The notes: generated by a model not told the origin, from the letters alone. A DNA stretch of 64,000 nucleotides from Streptomyces sp. NBC_01429 (GCF_036231945.1 NZ_CP109599.1:5545501-5609500); one strand, 5' to 3'. Shown: positions 24,520 to 32,767, counted from the first letter of the stretch. Translations and numbers: made by a program.

Positions 24520-24939
24520 TCACCGGAAAGAAGGGTCGTAGGAGCCGCTGTCGTCCGGGCCTCGCGAGGTCGCCGATCCGGATACCGACGACTGCGTCGT
24601 CCGCCCGATGGAGGGGGTGTCCGACGGACTGTCGGGCTGCGACGACGGCGGGGGGGACGGCGGCTGTGTCCGGTCGGACGGCCCGGGTGACGGATGCGCG
24701 GGCGGCGGGCTGACGGCCGGCGGTACGGTCGCGGGCGCGCGTTGCAGCCCTACGACGACACCCGCGCCGCCGCACCCGATGATCAGGCACGCGCCTGCGG
24801 CCACTGCCCCGAGGCGGCGCCGGTACGCCCGCTTCCCGCGGTCGGTGATGTGCGCGACGGAGGCGGGCCGGGCACGACTCTGCCCGAAGTCCCCGGCCTG
24901 TTGGAACAAGGACCGCAGCGGATCCTGTGCTTCAGACAA
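24520..24939 (-). CDS. one-TM protein coupled to the sigma factor (possible anti-sigma or accessory factor)
   Basis: A 139-residue protein read from TTG 24939, which overlaps the sigma gene's TGA. It has a short cytoplasmic part (SEAQDPLRSLFQQAGDFGQSRARPASVAHITDRGKRAYRRR), one membrane helix at about 44-66 (LGAVAAGACLIIGCGGAGVVVGL) and a Pro/Ser-rich outer part. The type II topology and overlap with a sigma gene fit a membrane regulator of that sigma factor, but no known anti-sigma motif is present. Confidence 0.65.
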   Translation of the reverse strand: MSEAQDPLRSLFQQAGDFGQSRARPASVAHITDRGKRAYRRRLGAVAAGACLIIGCGGAGVVVGLQRAPATVPPAVSPPPAHPSPGPSDRTQPPSPPPSSQPDSPSDTPSIGRTTQSSVSGSATSRGPDDSGSYDPSFR

Positions 24940-25444
24940 CGGGGTCCTCCTCCTCGATGTGAGAGTCGTGCAGACGGTGGGCGAGTGCGACGCGCCCGCG
25001 GGCCAGGTGTGTCTTGACCGTGTTGACGGACAGACCTGCCTCATGGGCGGTCTGCTCGACGGTCAGGTCGCAGAGGTAGTGCAGCGTCAGCGTGCGCCGC
25101 TGCCGGGCCGGTAGCTCACGCAGGGCATCCACAAGGACCACCTGCTCAGAGCCGGGAGCATCGACATGGGCCGGTGGAGCGCCTCGGCGCCTCCAGGCGT
25201 CGGCCATACGCCGGCGCCCACGCCACCGGCTCACCGCCAGACGCCACGCGACCGTCCGTATCCACGCCTCGGGGTGGCCGTCGCGGTCGAGTTGCCGCCG
25301 ACGGGTCCACCCCTTGACGAATGCTTCCTGCACGACGTCCTGCGCCTCCTGGAGGTCGCCGAGCATGACGTACAGCTGACCCGTGAGGGAGGCGACCTTC
25401 TGGGCGTAAAAATCTTCGAACTCCTCAACGGTCAACGCACGCAC
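24932..25444 (-). CDS. SigE-family RNA polymerase sigma factor (ECF type)
   Basis: A sigma factor of about 170 residues. Region 2 is FEDFYAQKVASLTGQLYVMLGD-QEAQDVVQEAFVKGW with a DRDGHPEAWIRTVAWRLAVSRWR end; region 4 is LRELPARQRRTLTLHYLCDLTVEQTAHEAGLSVNTVKTHLARGR. The opening pattern places it in the actinobacterial SigE-like ECF group. The open frame starts at GTG 25444, but AGGAG is only one base from it; TTG 25435 has better spacing. It overlaps a small membrane protein gene, forming a two-gene unit. Confidence 0.88.
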   Translation of the reverse strand: MRALTVEEFEDFYAQKVASLTGQLYVMLGDLQEAQDVVQEAFVKGWTRRRQLDRDGHPEAWIRTVAWRLAVSRWRGRRRMADAWRRRGAPPAHVDAPGSEQVVLVDALRELPARQRRTLTLHYLCDLTVEQTAHEAGLSVNTVKTHLARGRVALAHRLHDSHIEEEDPVV

Positions 25445-25604
25445 TCTCCTGGGTCTCTTGCTTCACGGCGTATACGCCCGCCGAGGGACGTTCGGGTGAC
25501 ACCGAATCCGGACACTTTGGGTGACGGTCGTCACATGGATGTCCCGGGGAATCGCCGGCTCGCCGTGGCGCCCCGGCGTCCCGTCGCCCCGTCGCCCGGT
25601 CCGG

Positions 25605-27215
25605 TTACGGTGTTCGGCTTGTCGGGAGGATGATCGCCGAGGGATGGGCCGGGTCGTGGTGGACGGCCTGGTCGGCGGCCCGGAGGGTGGTCGCGGTGGC
25701 GTGCGGTTCGCCGGTGCCGGGGTTGCGGGCGTACCGGGGGAAGGCGCCGCTGGAGACCTGGACCCGGATGCGGTGGCCGCGCTTGAACCGGTGTGCGGTC
25801 GGCCAGAGCGTGACCGTGGCGCGCGTGAGTTCGTCGGCGTCCGTCAGGCTGATCAGACCGTCGCAGACGTTGTACGAACGGCCGCGCTGGTCCACATCGC
25901 AGAGCCGGACGAAGACGTCGGCGTAGCGCAGGCTGGAGCGGAACCAGATCTCCGCACCGACTTCGCCGATCACCTCGACGTCGTCGTCGAGCGGCGGCGT
26001 GGTGTACGCGAGTACGTCCGGCCGGGCCTCCAGCTCGGTGTTGTCGACGCGGCCGGGGCCGGGGACCATGCGCGCGCCGCCGACCGCAGGGGTGGGGTCC
26101 GCCGGGTCGTAGCGGTACACCTCGGGAGCCGACTCGACGGGCGGCTCCGTGGCCAGCGCGCCGCCGGGCTGGAGGTGGAACCGCCGGGGCGGGTAGCCGG
26201 GCGGCGGCCAGTGGCCGAAGTCCTGCCAGGTCTCAGCCCCCGTCACGTACAGGCGCACCGGATCCCGCTCCGGCGGTTGTTCGCCGCGTGCGTGCGCGAG
26301 GCCGAATCCGAGGGCTTCGCGTATCGGCGTGGAGTGGCGGGAAAGGTGTGTCCACGGCCCGACCGTGAGCCGGGCCGGGCGCCCCGCCGCCTGGAGGATC
26401 TCGAAGTCACGGAGCTGGCCGGGCAGGAAGATGTCGTACCAGCCGGCGATCGAGCTGACCGGCACGCCGACCTGGGCCACCCGGTGCCGGTGGTCGATCC
26501 CGGCCCAGTGCTCGTCGTCCCGGTCATGGGCGAGGAAGTCCTGGATGTAGCCGGAGGGGCGCCCGATGGCGGCCGTGTCGGCCCGGTTCAGCGGAAGCGT
26601 GGCCAGCGCGCGACGGTCCTTCCGGCCCTGGGCGATCCTCCTCAGCAGGGGGAACGGGCGCTCCTGGTCGGCCACCATCGTTCCCCAGCCGAACGGCGTC
26701 TCCAGAGAGAGTCCGTCCGCGCGCAGGAACTCCAGCGTCAGCGCCGACTCGGTCTCGTTGGGGATCATCGCCTTGACTTGCGGCGGCAGGCTGTCGGCCA
26801 TCGCCCATTGCGTGTACCCGAGATAGCTGGCGCCGACGAGCACGATGGAGTCGCCGAACCAGGGCTGCTCCACCACCCACTCCAGGGTGGCCAGGCCGTC
26901 CGTACGCTCGTGCCGGAACGGGTCGAATTCCCCGCCGGAGCCGAATGTGCCGCGGACGCTCTGGATCAGCACCTGGAACCCGCGCTCGGCCAGCGGCCTG
27001 GCCATGCCCGTACCGATCAGGCCCGCCCTGCCGTACGGGCTGCGGAGCAGGGCCGTCGGCAGCGACGCGCCACCGGTCCGCGGCGCCCAGCGGTCGGCCA
27101 GCAGTTCGACGCCGTCGGGCATGGGGACACGAAGATCGTGCTGGACGGTCACATCCCGGGTGACCGGGGTGTCCAGTCCGATCCCGCGCTGGAGGAGACG
27201 GCTCATCAATGTCAT
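25605..27215 (-). CDS. CocE/NonD-family hydrolase (X-Pro dipeptidyl-peptidase S15 fold)
   Basis: A 536-residue enzyme. The alpha/beta-hydrolase part shows RVPMPDGVELLADRWAP, the oxyanion segment RSPYGRAGLIG, QSVRGTFGSGGEFDPF, and the nucleophile Ser in LVGASYLGYTQW. Later come GWYDIFLPGQLRDF and GPWTHLSRHS (the catalytic His region). The C-terminal jelly-roll is present (AEIWFRSSLRYADVFVRLCDVDQRGRSYNVCDG). No secretion signal is obvious. The start overlaps the end of the TetR gene by four bases (ATGA), so the pair is co-transcribed and the TetR protein is its likely repressor. Substrates could be esters or acyl-peptides. Confidence 0.87.
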   Translation of the reverse strand: MTLMSRLLQRGIGLDTPVTRDVTVQHDLRVPMPDGVELLADRWAPRTGGASLPTALLRSPYGRAGLIGTGMARPLAERGFQVLIQSVRGTFGSGGEFDPFRHERTDGLATLEWVVEQPWFGDSIVLVGASYLGYTQWAMADSLPPQVKAMIPNETESALTLEFLRADGLSLETPFGWGTMVADQERPFPLLRRIAQGRKDRRALATLPLNRADTAAIGRPSGYIQDFLAHDRDDEHWAGIDHRHRVAQVGVPVSSIAGWYDIFLPGQLRDFEILQAAGRPARLTVGPWTHLSRHSTPIREALGFGLAHARGEQPPERDPVRLYVTGAETWQDFGHWPPPGYPPRRFHLQPGGALATEPPVESAPEVYRYDPADPTPAVGGARMVPGPGRVDNTELEARPDVLAYTTPPLDDDVEVIGEVGAEIWFRSSLRYADVFVRLCDVDQRGRSYNVCDGLISLTDADELTRATVTLWPTAHRFKRGHRIRVQVSSGAFPRYARNPGTGEPHATATTLRAADQAVHHDPAHPSAIILPTSRTP

Positions 27216-27802
27216 CGGAGGTGCTCCTTTTCCCGGGTGACGACCGACAGCATCCGCATCAGCCGGTCGGTGAAGTCCTCCACGTCGAGGGGTTCAGCTC
27301 CCTCGATCACCCAGGTGTTGATGACCGCGGCCCACCCCCCGGTCACGAAGGCCGTGCAGTCGGCGAGCAGTTCCGGTGCGGCCCCCGTACCGGCCATCCG
27401 CCGCACGAGGCCCTGGTTGAACGGGCTGAGCAGGCCGCTCAACGCCACGTTCAGTCCGTACGCGCACGGGCCGGTGAACATCGCACGGTAGAAGGGCCGG
27501 TGCGCGGCGAAATGCCGGGCGGCGGCCAGCGCGCGGTCCGGTTCGGGCAGTGTGCCCGGCGTCGTCGTGATCGCCGGCACCAGCTCTCTTCCGGCGAGGT
27601 CGAGCGCGGCTTCCAGCAGCAGGGTGTCGCGGTCGCCGAACTGCTGGTACACGAGCTGCCTGCTGACATCGGCGGCCTCGGCGAGATCGGAGATCGTGAT
27701 GTTGGTCGTACCGCGCTCGGACACCAGCGCGACCGCGGCACGCATCAGCGCCGACCGTGAGCGCCGGACTCTGCGGTCGGTCGGTGGCTCGGTTACTTTC
27801 AT
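27212..27802 (-). CDS. TetR-family regulator of the CocE-like hydrolase operon
   Basis: A 196-residue regulator with the TetR helix-turn-helix near residues 15-60 (RSALMRAAVALVSERGTTNITISDLAEAADVSRQLVYQQFGDRDTL). I prefer ATG 27802 (MKVTEPP); a GTG at 27817 lies inside the operator repeats. It is followed by the hydrolase gene with a 4-base overlap, so hydrolase and repressor are produced together. Confidence 0.87.
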   Translation of the reverse strand: MKVTEPPTDRRVRRSRSALMRAAVALVSERGTTNITISDLAEAADVSRQLVYQQFGDRDTLLLEAALDLAGRELVPAITTTPGTLPEPDRALAAARHFAAHRPFYRAMFTGPCAYGLNVALSGLLSPFNQGLVRRMAGTGAAPELLADCTAFVTGGWAAVINTWVIEGAEPLDVEDFTDRLMRMLSVVTREKEHLR

Positions 27803-27811
27803 GCCCGAGGA

Positions 27812-27841
27812 TGACACATGTCAAGAAAATGACGAGTGTCA
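27812..27841. promoter_or_regulatory. tandem TGAC-n4-GTCA operators upstream of TetR
   Basis: TGACACATGTCA at 27812-27823 and TGACGAGTGTCA at 27830-27841 are two imperfect palindromes with the same outer half-sites, 18 bases centre to centre. They lie just upstream of the TetR start, and a TTGACA -35-like box on the minus strand falls inside them. Autorepression by two dimers is likely. Confidence 0.6.
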
Positions 27842-27850
27842 TGCCGCTGA

Positions 27851-27940
27851 CGGTTCACCGACGAACGGTTCACTGATGGACAGTTCGCCGATGGACCGTT
27901 CGCCGATGGACCGTTCAGCGCTTGACGGTTCAGCGTACGG
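27851..27940. repeat. 15-bp tandem repeat built from the end of the SDR gene
   Basis: Six consecutive 15-base units occupy 27851-27940 (for example CCGTTCGCCGATGGA at 27896-27910). On the minus strand each unit begins with TGA or CGA followed by AC-GTC, and the first unit is the gene's own last codons and stop (ACC GTA CGC TGA). The repeat fills the gap between the SDR pseudogene and the TetR operators. Confidence 0.75.
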
Positions 27941-28245
27941 TCAGCCCTCCGTCGACGCTCAGGACGGTGCCCGTGGTCCACCGGGCCCGGGAGGAGGCGA
28001 GGTAGGCCGCGGCCTCCGCTATGTCCTCGGGGGTGCCTATCCGTCCCAACGGGTAGGCGGCCCGCACGTGTTGGTCGTGGATGTCTCGCTGCTCGGGGGG
28101 CTCATCGGGCCGAGGTGGGCGTGTCCGTAGGTGGGGGTGCGTACGGCCCCGGGGCGATGGCGTTGACGCGTACGCCGGAGGGGCTCAGTTCGCTGGCGAG
28201 GGCCCGGGTCATGGCGTTGACGGCGCCGCGGGTGGCGGAGTAAAA
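27930..28245 (-). pseudogene. short-chain dehydrogenase/reductase, 3' remnant
   Basis: Pieces of an SDR C-terminal half are readable in changing frames: YSATRGAVNAMTRALASELSPSGVRVNAIAPG, then after a one-base loss AVRTP, then GRIGTPEDIAEAAAYLASSRARWTTGTVLSVDGGLTVR and the stop at 27930. The cofactor-binding N-terminal half and the Tyr-Lys upstream segment are missing; the remnant begins right at the operator block at 28248. Confidence 0.82.
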
Positions 28246-28247
28246 GC

Positions 28248-28299
28248 GGACAGCTATTGTCCACTTGCCTCAAGGTACGGATATGGACAAGGTCTGTCC
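28248..28299. promoter_or_regulatory. two GGACA-n5-TGTCC operator-like repeats
   Basis: GGACAGCTATTGTCC (28248-28262) and GGACAAGGTCTGTCC (28285-28299) share perfect 5-bp inverted arms and are both followed by ACTT. They are 37 bases apart. They sit between a TetR remnant and an SDR remnant, the normal place for a TetR operator in a TetR-SDR gene pair, so they may be orphan operators still bound by a regulator elsewhere. Confidence 0.55.
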
Positions 28300-28328
28300 A
28301 CTTCCGGGTGGGGTGAGGGTCCGGTTGC

Positions 28329-28667
28329 TCATCTCTCGGCGCGGCGCGCCAGGCCGTCCAGGATGAGGGCCATGCCCGCCTCGAACGCCGACTCGTGATC
28401 GATCGTCGGGACGGTCATCGGGGCAGCCGTCGGGGCGGTCGTGTCGTCCGCACTGCCGACGGTGCCGGTGTCCGCCCGTCCCTCCGTCTGCCCCTCCGCC
28501 TGCTCCTCCAGGGCGCTGCCCACCGTGAAGCGGCTGGCGGTCAGCATCGCCATCTGGGCGTCCCGCTCGGGCAGTCCGGATGCCAGCAGGAAGTCCATCT
28601 TGCGGGCGACCCGGCCGAGGTCCACGACCACCAGCGGATCGGGCCAGGATCTCGCCCCCGAGCGCAC
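28329..28667 (-). pseudogene. TetR-family regulator, C-terminal fragment
   Basis: The frame reads DPLVVVDLGRVARKMDFLLASGLPERDAQMAMLTASRFTVGSALEEQAEG and ends FEAGMALILDGLARRAER, typical of the C-terminal ligand domain of the TetR class that includes tetracycline repressors. The DNA-binding N-terminus is absent; homology stops at about 28650, where a plus-strand TetR fragment begins. It is a fused scar of two broken regulators. Confidence 0.68.
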
Positions 28668-28674
28668 CGTTCCC

Positions 28675-29025
28675 GCCTCCTCGCGCGCGATGACCGCCCT
28701 GCTGGAGGCGCTGCTCCCTCTCGTGGGCTCTGCGGCCGACGGTGACGATCAGGGCGAGGTCGAGTCGGACGGGGGCGATCCGGACGGGGGCGATCCGGCG
28801 CTGCGTGAGCAGATCCTCGCGTGATCCCGGCGGATCGCGATGCCGGACCTGTCGGTGCGGGTCCTGGCCCTGGGGCTGCTGTGCTGGACCCGGCTGCACG
28901 GAGTGATCAGCCTGGAACTCGGCCACCACCTGGCCTCCACCGGAATCGACCCCGCCCTGCTGTACCGGGCGGAGATCGACACACTCGTCCGGCAAGCCGT
29001 CCGCCCTCCGTCGCCGACGACTTGA
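28675..29025 (+). pseudogene. second TetR-family regulator, C-terminal fragment with frameshift
   Basis: One phase gives MTALLEALLPLVGSAADGD...PALREQILA and stops; the next phase gives MPDLSVRVLALGLLCWTRLHGVISLELGHHLASTGIDPALLYRAEIDTLVRQAV, a typical TetR C-terminal domain (WTRLHGVISLELG motif). Together they form a TetR C-terminal domain broken by a frameshift near 28820. No helix-turn-helix region remains upstream. Confidence 0.72.
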
Positions 29026-29112
29026 CCCGCCGACGACTTGACCCGATGCCGTACGGGCCCGGCGGTGGTGCCGGTGGTGCCGCGGCGTCGGCGATGGTCA
29101 TCCCGACCGGGT

Positions 29113-29141
29113 ATGACAGTGGTCCGGAGTTCTTGTATGAT
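29113..29141 (+). promoter_or_regulatory. near-consensus housekeeping promoter
   Basis: ATGACA (29113-29118) and TATGAT (29136-29141) are separated by exactly 17 bases and each differs from consensus at one position. Transcription would begin near 29148 and reach the hairpin at 29254. Confidence 0.6.
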
Positions 29142-29147
29142 CATGGT

Positions 29148-29295
29148 GTTACTTCGGTTCAGCACACGAAGTCGCGCGTCTGTGGTCCAAGGAAAGACGT
29201 CCGTCTGCCGACGGGAAATGTAGGTGCAAGGCCTGCCGGGCGCTCCATGAATGAAGCGGCCCTTCCTCATCCAGGGAAGGGCCGCTTCTTCGTTG
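29148..29295 (+). ncRNA. candidate small RNA or leader transcript upstream of the XRE gene
   Basis: A good promoter at 29113-29141 and a 13-bp terminator at 29254-29287 bracket about 150 bases with no supported protein gene. The transcript could be a free small RNA or a leader that attenuates the XRE-family gene starting at 29382. A short frame through it (with a TTA codon) would need its start inside the -10 box, unless a leaderless GTG at 29146 is used. I recognise no known RNA family. Confidence 0.42.
29254..29295 (+). terminator. 13-bp hairpin terminator
   Basis: AAGCGGCCCTTCC (29254-29266) pairs perfectly with GGAAGGGCCGCTT (29275-29287), loop of 8 bases, followed by CTTCGTTGTG. It is about 95 bases before the XRE gene start. 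Confidence 0.78.
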
Positions 29296-29381
29296 TGCCC
29301 TGCTGCCCCGAGCCGGAGCCCCCGCGATCCTGGGGGTGACAGGACCAGGCTCGTGCGGCCGTCGCGAATTACGGTGGAGGC

Positions 29382-30257
29382 ATGACTACCGGGCCGAATC
29401 CGCTGGGCGAGTACCTCCGCGCCCGCCGCGAACTCGTCACCCCCGAGCAGATGGGCATCCCCGTCCTCGGGGTACGGCGGGTGCCGGGCCTGCGCCGGGA
29501 GGAGGTCGCGATGCTGGCCGGTATCAGCTCCGACTACTACCTGCGCCTGGAACAGGGCCGCGACCGCAACCCTTCCGCGCAGGTCCTGGAGTCCATCGCG
29601 CGCGTGCTGCGCCTCGACGACGACAACACGGCGTATCTGCTCGGCCTCGGCGCCGACAAGCCACGCCGCGCGCGGCGGCGGCCCCGGAAGGAGACCGTCC
29701 CGCCCAGCATCGTCACGTTCCTGGCGACGCTCCCGCTCCCCGCGTTCGTCGAGGGCCGCTACCTCGACGTCCTCGCCGCCAACCCACTGGCCGGGGCGCT
29801 CTCGCCGCGCCTCGTGGCGGGAGCCAACCGACTGCGGGACGTCTTCCTGGACCCGGCGGAGAAGGCCCTCTTCCCGGACTGGGACAGAGCCACCGAGGGG
29901 CTCGTCGCCGGTTTCCGCCAGTCCGTCGGCACCGACACCGACAACCCCCGCTTCATCGAACTCGTCGGAGAACTCTCCCTCGCCAGCCCCCGCTTCCGCC
30001 GGCTGTGGGCCCGCCACGACGTGGCGGGCCGACTCGGCGCGCCCATGCGTTTCGACCACCCGCAGGTGGGCGAACTCCATCTGAACCGCGAGAAGCTGCA
30101 CATCACCGGGACGGACGGCATCATGCTCGTCGTCTACCACCCCGACCCCGGCACCGACGACGCCGACAAACTGGCGCTCCTCGGCTCCGCCACGCTGAAG
30201 TCGGCCACGCCTCACGACGCGACCGCCCCCGAGCGGGCGCGCCGCGCGGAGCGGTGA
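29382..30257 (+). CDS. XRE-family regulator of the MmyB-like ligand-domain type
   Basis: A 291-residue regulator. Residues about 8-75 are an XRE helix-turn-helix (LGEYLRARRELVTPEQ, VPGLRREEVAMLAGISSDYYLRLEQGRDRNPSAQVLESIARVL). The rest is the C-terminal ligand-binding domain common in actinomycetes (PAFVEGRYLDVLAANPLAGALSP, WDRATEGLVAGFR, FDHPQVGELHLNREKLHITG). It lies upstream of a broken MFS gene on the same strand, which may have been its target. Confidence 0.87.
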   Translation: MTTGPNPLGEYLRARRELVTPEQMGIPVLGVRRVPGLRREEVAMLAGISSDYYLRLEQGRDRNPSAQVLESIARVLRLDDDNTAYLLGLGADKPRRARRRPRKETVPPSIVTFLATLPLPAFVEGRYLDVLAANPLAGALSPRLVAGANRLRDVFLDPAEKALFPDWDRATEGLVAGFRQSVGTDTDNPRFIELVGELSLASPRFRRLWARHDVAGRLGAPMRFDHPQVGELHLNREKLHITGTDGIMLVVYHPDPGTDDADKLALLGSATLKSATPHDATAPERARRAER

Positions 30258-30397
30258 ACCGCGCCCACCGGCTGCTGCCGCCGCTGCCATCCGTACATCC
30301 GTACAACTCCACGCCCCAACGGCATAGTTGTGCCGCGACGCCGCGCGGTCCGGCAGGGGGGGGCGGTGCGTCGGCACGCGCGACGGGAGAGCTACGG

Positions 30398-31434
30398 ATG
30401 CCGGCTGGAGCCGGAGAGCGGCGACGGATGCCGTCCGGACTCATCGCCCTGGCGCTCGGCGGCTTCGGTATCGGTCTGACCGAGTTCCTGATCGCCGGGC
30501 TGTGGCCGCAGGTGGCGTCGAGTTTCGCGGTGTCCGAGGCGGCCGCGGGCCGGCTGGTCTCCGGGTACGCGCCGGAGAAGAAGTCCCGCGCGGTGGCCCT
30601 CATGTTCGCGGGGCTGACGGTGGCGAACGTGCTGGGCGTACCGTTCGGCGCGCTGGCCGGTGAGCGGTGGGGCTGGCGGGCGGCCTTCTGGGCGGTCACC
30701 GGGATCGGCGTGCTCGCGCTGGCGGGAATCGCCGCCCTCGTCCCCGGGCGGGCGGGACAGGAGCGGCTGACGGCGACGGGACAGAGCGGCCGACGGCGGC
30801 GACGGGCCGCTCGGAGCCGGTGGCGCCAAGTGGCCTGCGGGACCAGCTCCGTACGTTCCGGTCCTGGCAGGTCTGGCTGACCCTGACGGCCACCGCGCTC
30901 AGCTACGGCGGGATGTCCGGGGCGTTCACCTACATCGCCTACACGCTCACCGAGGTCGGCGGCTTCTCCGCGGCGGATGTCGCCCGGCTGTTGATGGTGT
31001 ACGGCGTCGGCCTGGTCGTCGGGAACCTGATCGGAGGGCGGGCCGCCGACCGTGACCGCGACCGCGCCCTGGTTCTCGCCCTGCTCGGACTCACCGTCAC
31101 GCCGGCGGTGTTCGGTCTGCCGGCCGGCAGCGCGACGGCGTCGGTGCTGCTGATCCTCCTGATGGGACTGTCCGGGTTCGCCGGTGTGCCCGGCATGATC
31201 ACTCGTGTCACCGACTTCGCCCACGGGGCGCCCCTGGCCGCGAGCGCCAACGTGTCCGCGTCCAACCTCGGCAATGCCCTCGGCGCGTGGCTCGGGGCCT
31301 GGCCGTCACGGCGGGTCTCGGCTGTACGGCGCCGCTCTACGTCGGCGCCGGTATCGCCCTGACGTCCACCGTCGTCATGGCCGTCGCCGCGAACCACGCC
31401 AGGCGCGGAGCGGCCGTACCGCGGACCGGCTGAC
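30398..31434 (+). pseudogene. MFS drug-efflux transporter, deleted and frameshifted
   Basis: The first phase begins MPAGAGERRRMPSGLIALALGGFGIGLTEFLIAGLWPQVA (TM1) and runs LVSGYA directly into PEKKSRAVALMFAGLTVANVLG, so TM2-TM3 are deleted. After a frameshift near 30810 the next phase continues LRDQLRTFRSWQVWLTLTATALSYGGMSGAFTYIAYTL to SNLGNALGAWLGA, and after a second frameshift near 31310 a third phase gives LYGAALYVGAGIALTSTVVMAVAANHARRG. It ends six bases from a convergent, intact MFS gene. Confidence 0.85.
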
Positions 31435-31439
31435 GGCTG

Positions 31440-32714
31440 TCAGGCGACCGCCCGCTCGGTGTCGCTCCGGCTGGTCCTGGCCGCCGGGGAGGGGATGGCG
31501 GTCCTGAGGACCGGGGCGGTGAGGCAGGCGACGACGCAGAAGGCCACGGGCAGAAAGAAGGTCAGGTTGAGCGGGACGGCGTGGGTCATCGGCCCGATGA
31601 CGGCGGGGCCGGCGAGCATCCCGATGTAGCCGAGGCCCGACACCCGGGAGACGTTGGCACCGGCCGCCGCGGGATCGCTGTGACCGGCGGCGCTGAAGAG
31701 CTGGGGGATGCAGCCGGACAGCCCGATGCCGAAGACGGTCCAGCCGGCCAGCGCGATCGGTACGTTGGGAGCGAGGGCGGCCAGCGTCATACCTCCCGCC
31801 GAGAGGGCCGATCCGTAGCGCAGTACGGCGACGGTGCCCACGCGCGCGGCCACGCGGTCGGCGAGGAGGCGGCCGGTGGTCATGGCGGTGGAGTACATGC
31901 CGTAGGCGAGAGCGGCGGTGGCGGCGGGCGCGCCGAGCACGTCCTTGAGGTGGAGCGCGCTCCAGTCGTTGGCGACGCCTTCGCAGAGCATGAGCATGAA
32001 GGCCAGGGCCGAGAGCATCCAGATGAGCCGCGGTGTCCTGCGGCGGTTCTTGACGCCCGGGGACGAGGGGGCGGTGCCGGAAGGGGCGGGACCGGGGGTG
32101 CTGCTGGAAGGGGCGGGAACTGGGGTGCTGCTGGAAGGGGCGGGAACGGGCGCGGCGGCCGGGCGCAGGAGCGCGGGGGCGGCGAGCGCGGTCGCGGCCA
32201 GGCTGAGCACCGCCATGGCCCCCAGGGTGGTGGTCGTGCCCCAGCCCCAGGTGAGGGTGAGGGCGCCGATCAGCGCGGCGATCACACCGCCGATGGAGAA
32301 CAGCGCGTGGAACGCCGACATGATGGGCCGCTGGTATCCGTGCTCCACCTGTACAGCATGGGCGTTGACTCCCACGTCCAGACAGCCGCTGCCGAAACCG
32401 AACACCAGCAGGGCGGCGCCCAGGGTCCACGCGTCGGCGGCCAGGCCCGGCAGCACCATGGAAACGCTACAGGCCACCGCGCTCAGCGGCACCACCTTGC
32501 GCGCGCCGAAACGGTCGATGAGCGGTCCGGTCAGCTGCATGCCCGTGAAGGCGCCCGCGCCGAGCAGGAGAAGGAGCCAGCCCAGCACCGCGTGGCTGAT
32601 GCCGACGTGGTCCTCGATGGCCGGGATATGGACGATCCACATGCCCATGTCGAAGCCGACAACGGCGAAGAAGGCGAACGTGGCCAGTCGGCCGGCTCGC
32701 AGCGTCTTGTTCAT
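31440..32714 (-). CDS. MFS transporter with a PAPSSSTPV-repeat central loop
   Basis: A 424-residue, 12-TM major-facilitator protein. TM1-6 span about 9-185 (GFDMGMWIVHIPAIEDHVGISHAVLGWLLLLLGAGAF; GPLIDRFGARK is the MFS A-motif). The central cytosolic loop carries three copies of a nine-residue PAPSSST unit encoded by 27-bp tandem DNA repeats. TM7-12 follow. I choose ATG 32714; ATG 32726 is also possible. It is divergent from a DeoR regulator starting at 32788, which probably controls it. The substrate is unknown; a sugar or drug would fit. Confidence 0.83.
   Translation of the reverse strand: MNKTLRAGRLATFAFFAVVGFDMGMWIVHIPAIEDHVGISHAVLGWLLLLLGAGAFTGMQLTGPLIDRFGARKVVPLSAVACSVSMVLPGLAADAWTLGAALLVFGFGSGCLDVGVNAHAVQVEHGYQRPIMSAFHALFSIGGVIAALIGALTLTWGWGTTTTLGAMAVLSLAATALAAPALLRPAAAPVPAPSSSTPVPAPSSSTPGPAPSGTAPSSPGVKNRRRTPRLIWMLSALAFMLMLCEGVANDWSALHLKDVLGAPAATAALAYGMYSTAMTTGRLLADRVAARVGTVAVLRYGSALSAGGMTLAALAPNVPIALAGWTVFGIGLSGCIPQLFSAAGHSDPAAAGANVSRVSGLGYIGMLAGPAVIGPMTHAVPLNLTFFLPVAFCVVACLTAPVLRTAIPSPAARTSRSDTERAVA
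32074..32154. repeat. 27-bp in-frame tandem repeat inside the MFS gene
   Basis: Three units at 32074-32100, 32101-32127 and 32128-32154 encode the repeated linker peptide of the transporter. The last two units are nearly identical, suggesting recent expansion; the length is a multiple of three, so copy number can change without frameshift. Confidence 0.78.
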
Positions 32715-32724
32715 GATTTCGACC

Positions 32725-32767
32725 ATAACGAACAGATGAGGTGTGCGTAAAGTTGCGTTACGAACGC
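32725..32767. promoter_or_regulatory. divergent DeoR/MFS control region
   Basis: ACGAAC occurs as a direct repeat in ATAACGAACA (32725-) and TTACGAACGC (32758-), and CGTAA-n7-TTACG forms an inverted repeat around 32747-32763. DeoR proteins often bind direct repeats, and both start codons are within 25 bases of this block. Confidence 0.4.

Noticed and set aside
27851..27940. CRISPR array
   Set aside because: The repeats are directly adjacent 15-base units without spacers, built from a gene end.
29139..29225. 28-residue leader peptide gene from the ATG at 29139
   Set aside because: That ATG lies inside the proposed -10 box and would not be in the transcript; only a leaderless GTG at 29146 remains possible, so I did not annotate it as CDS.
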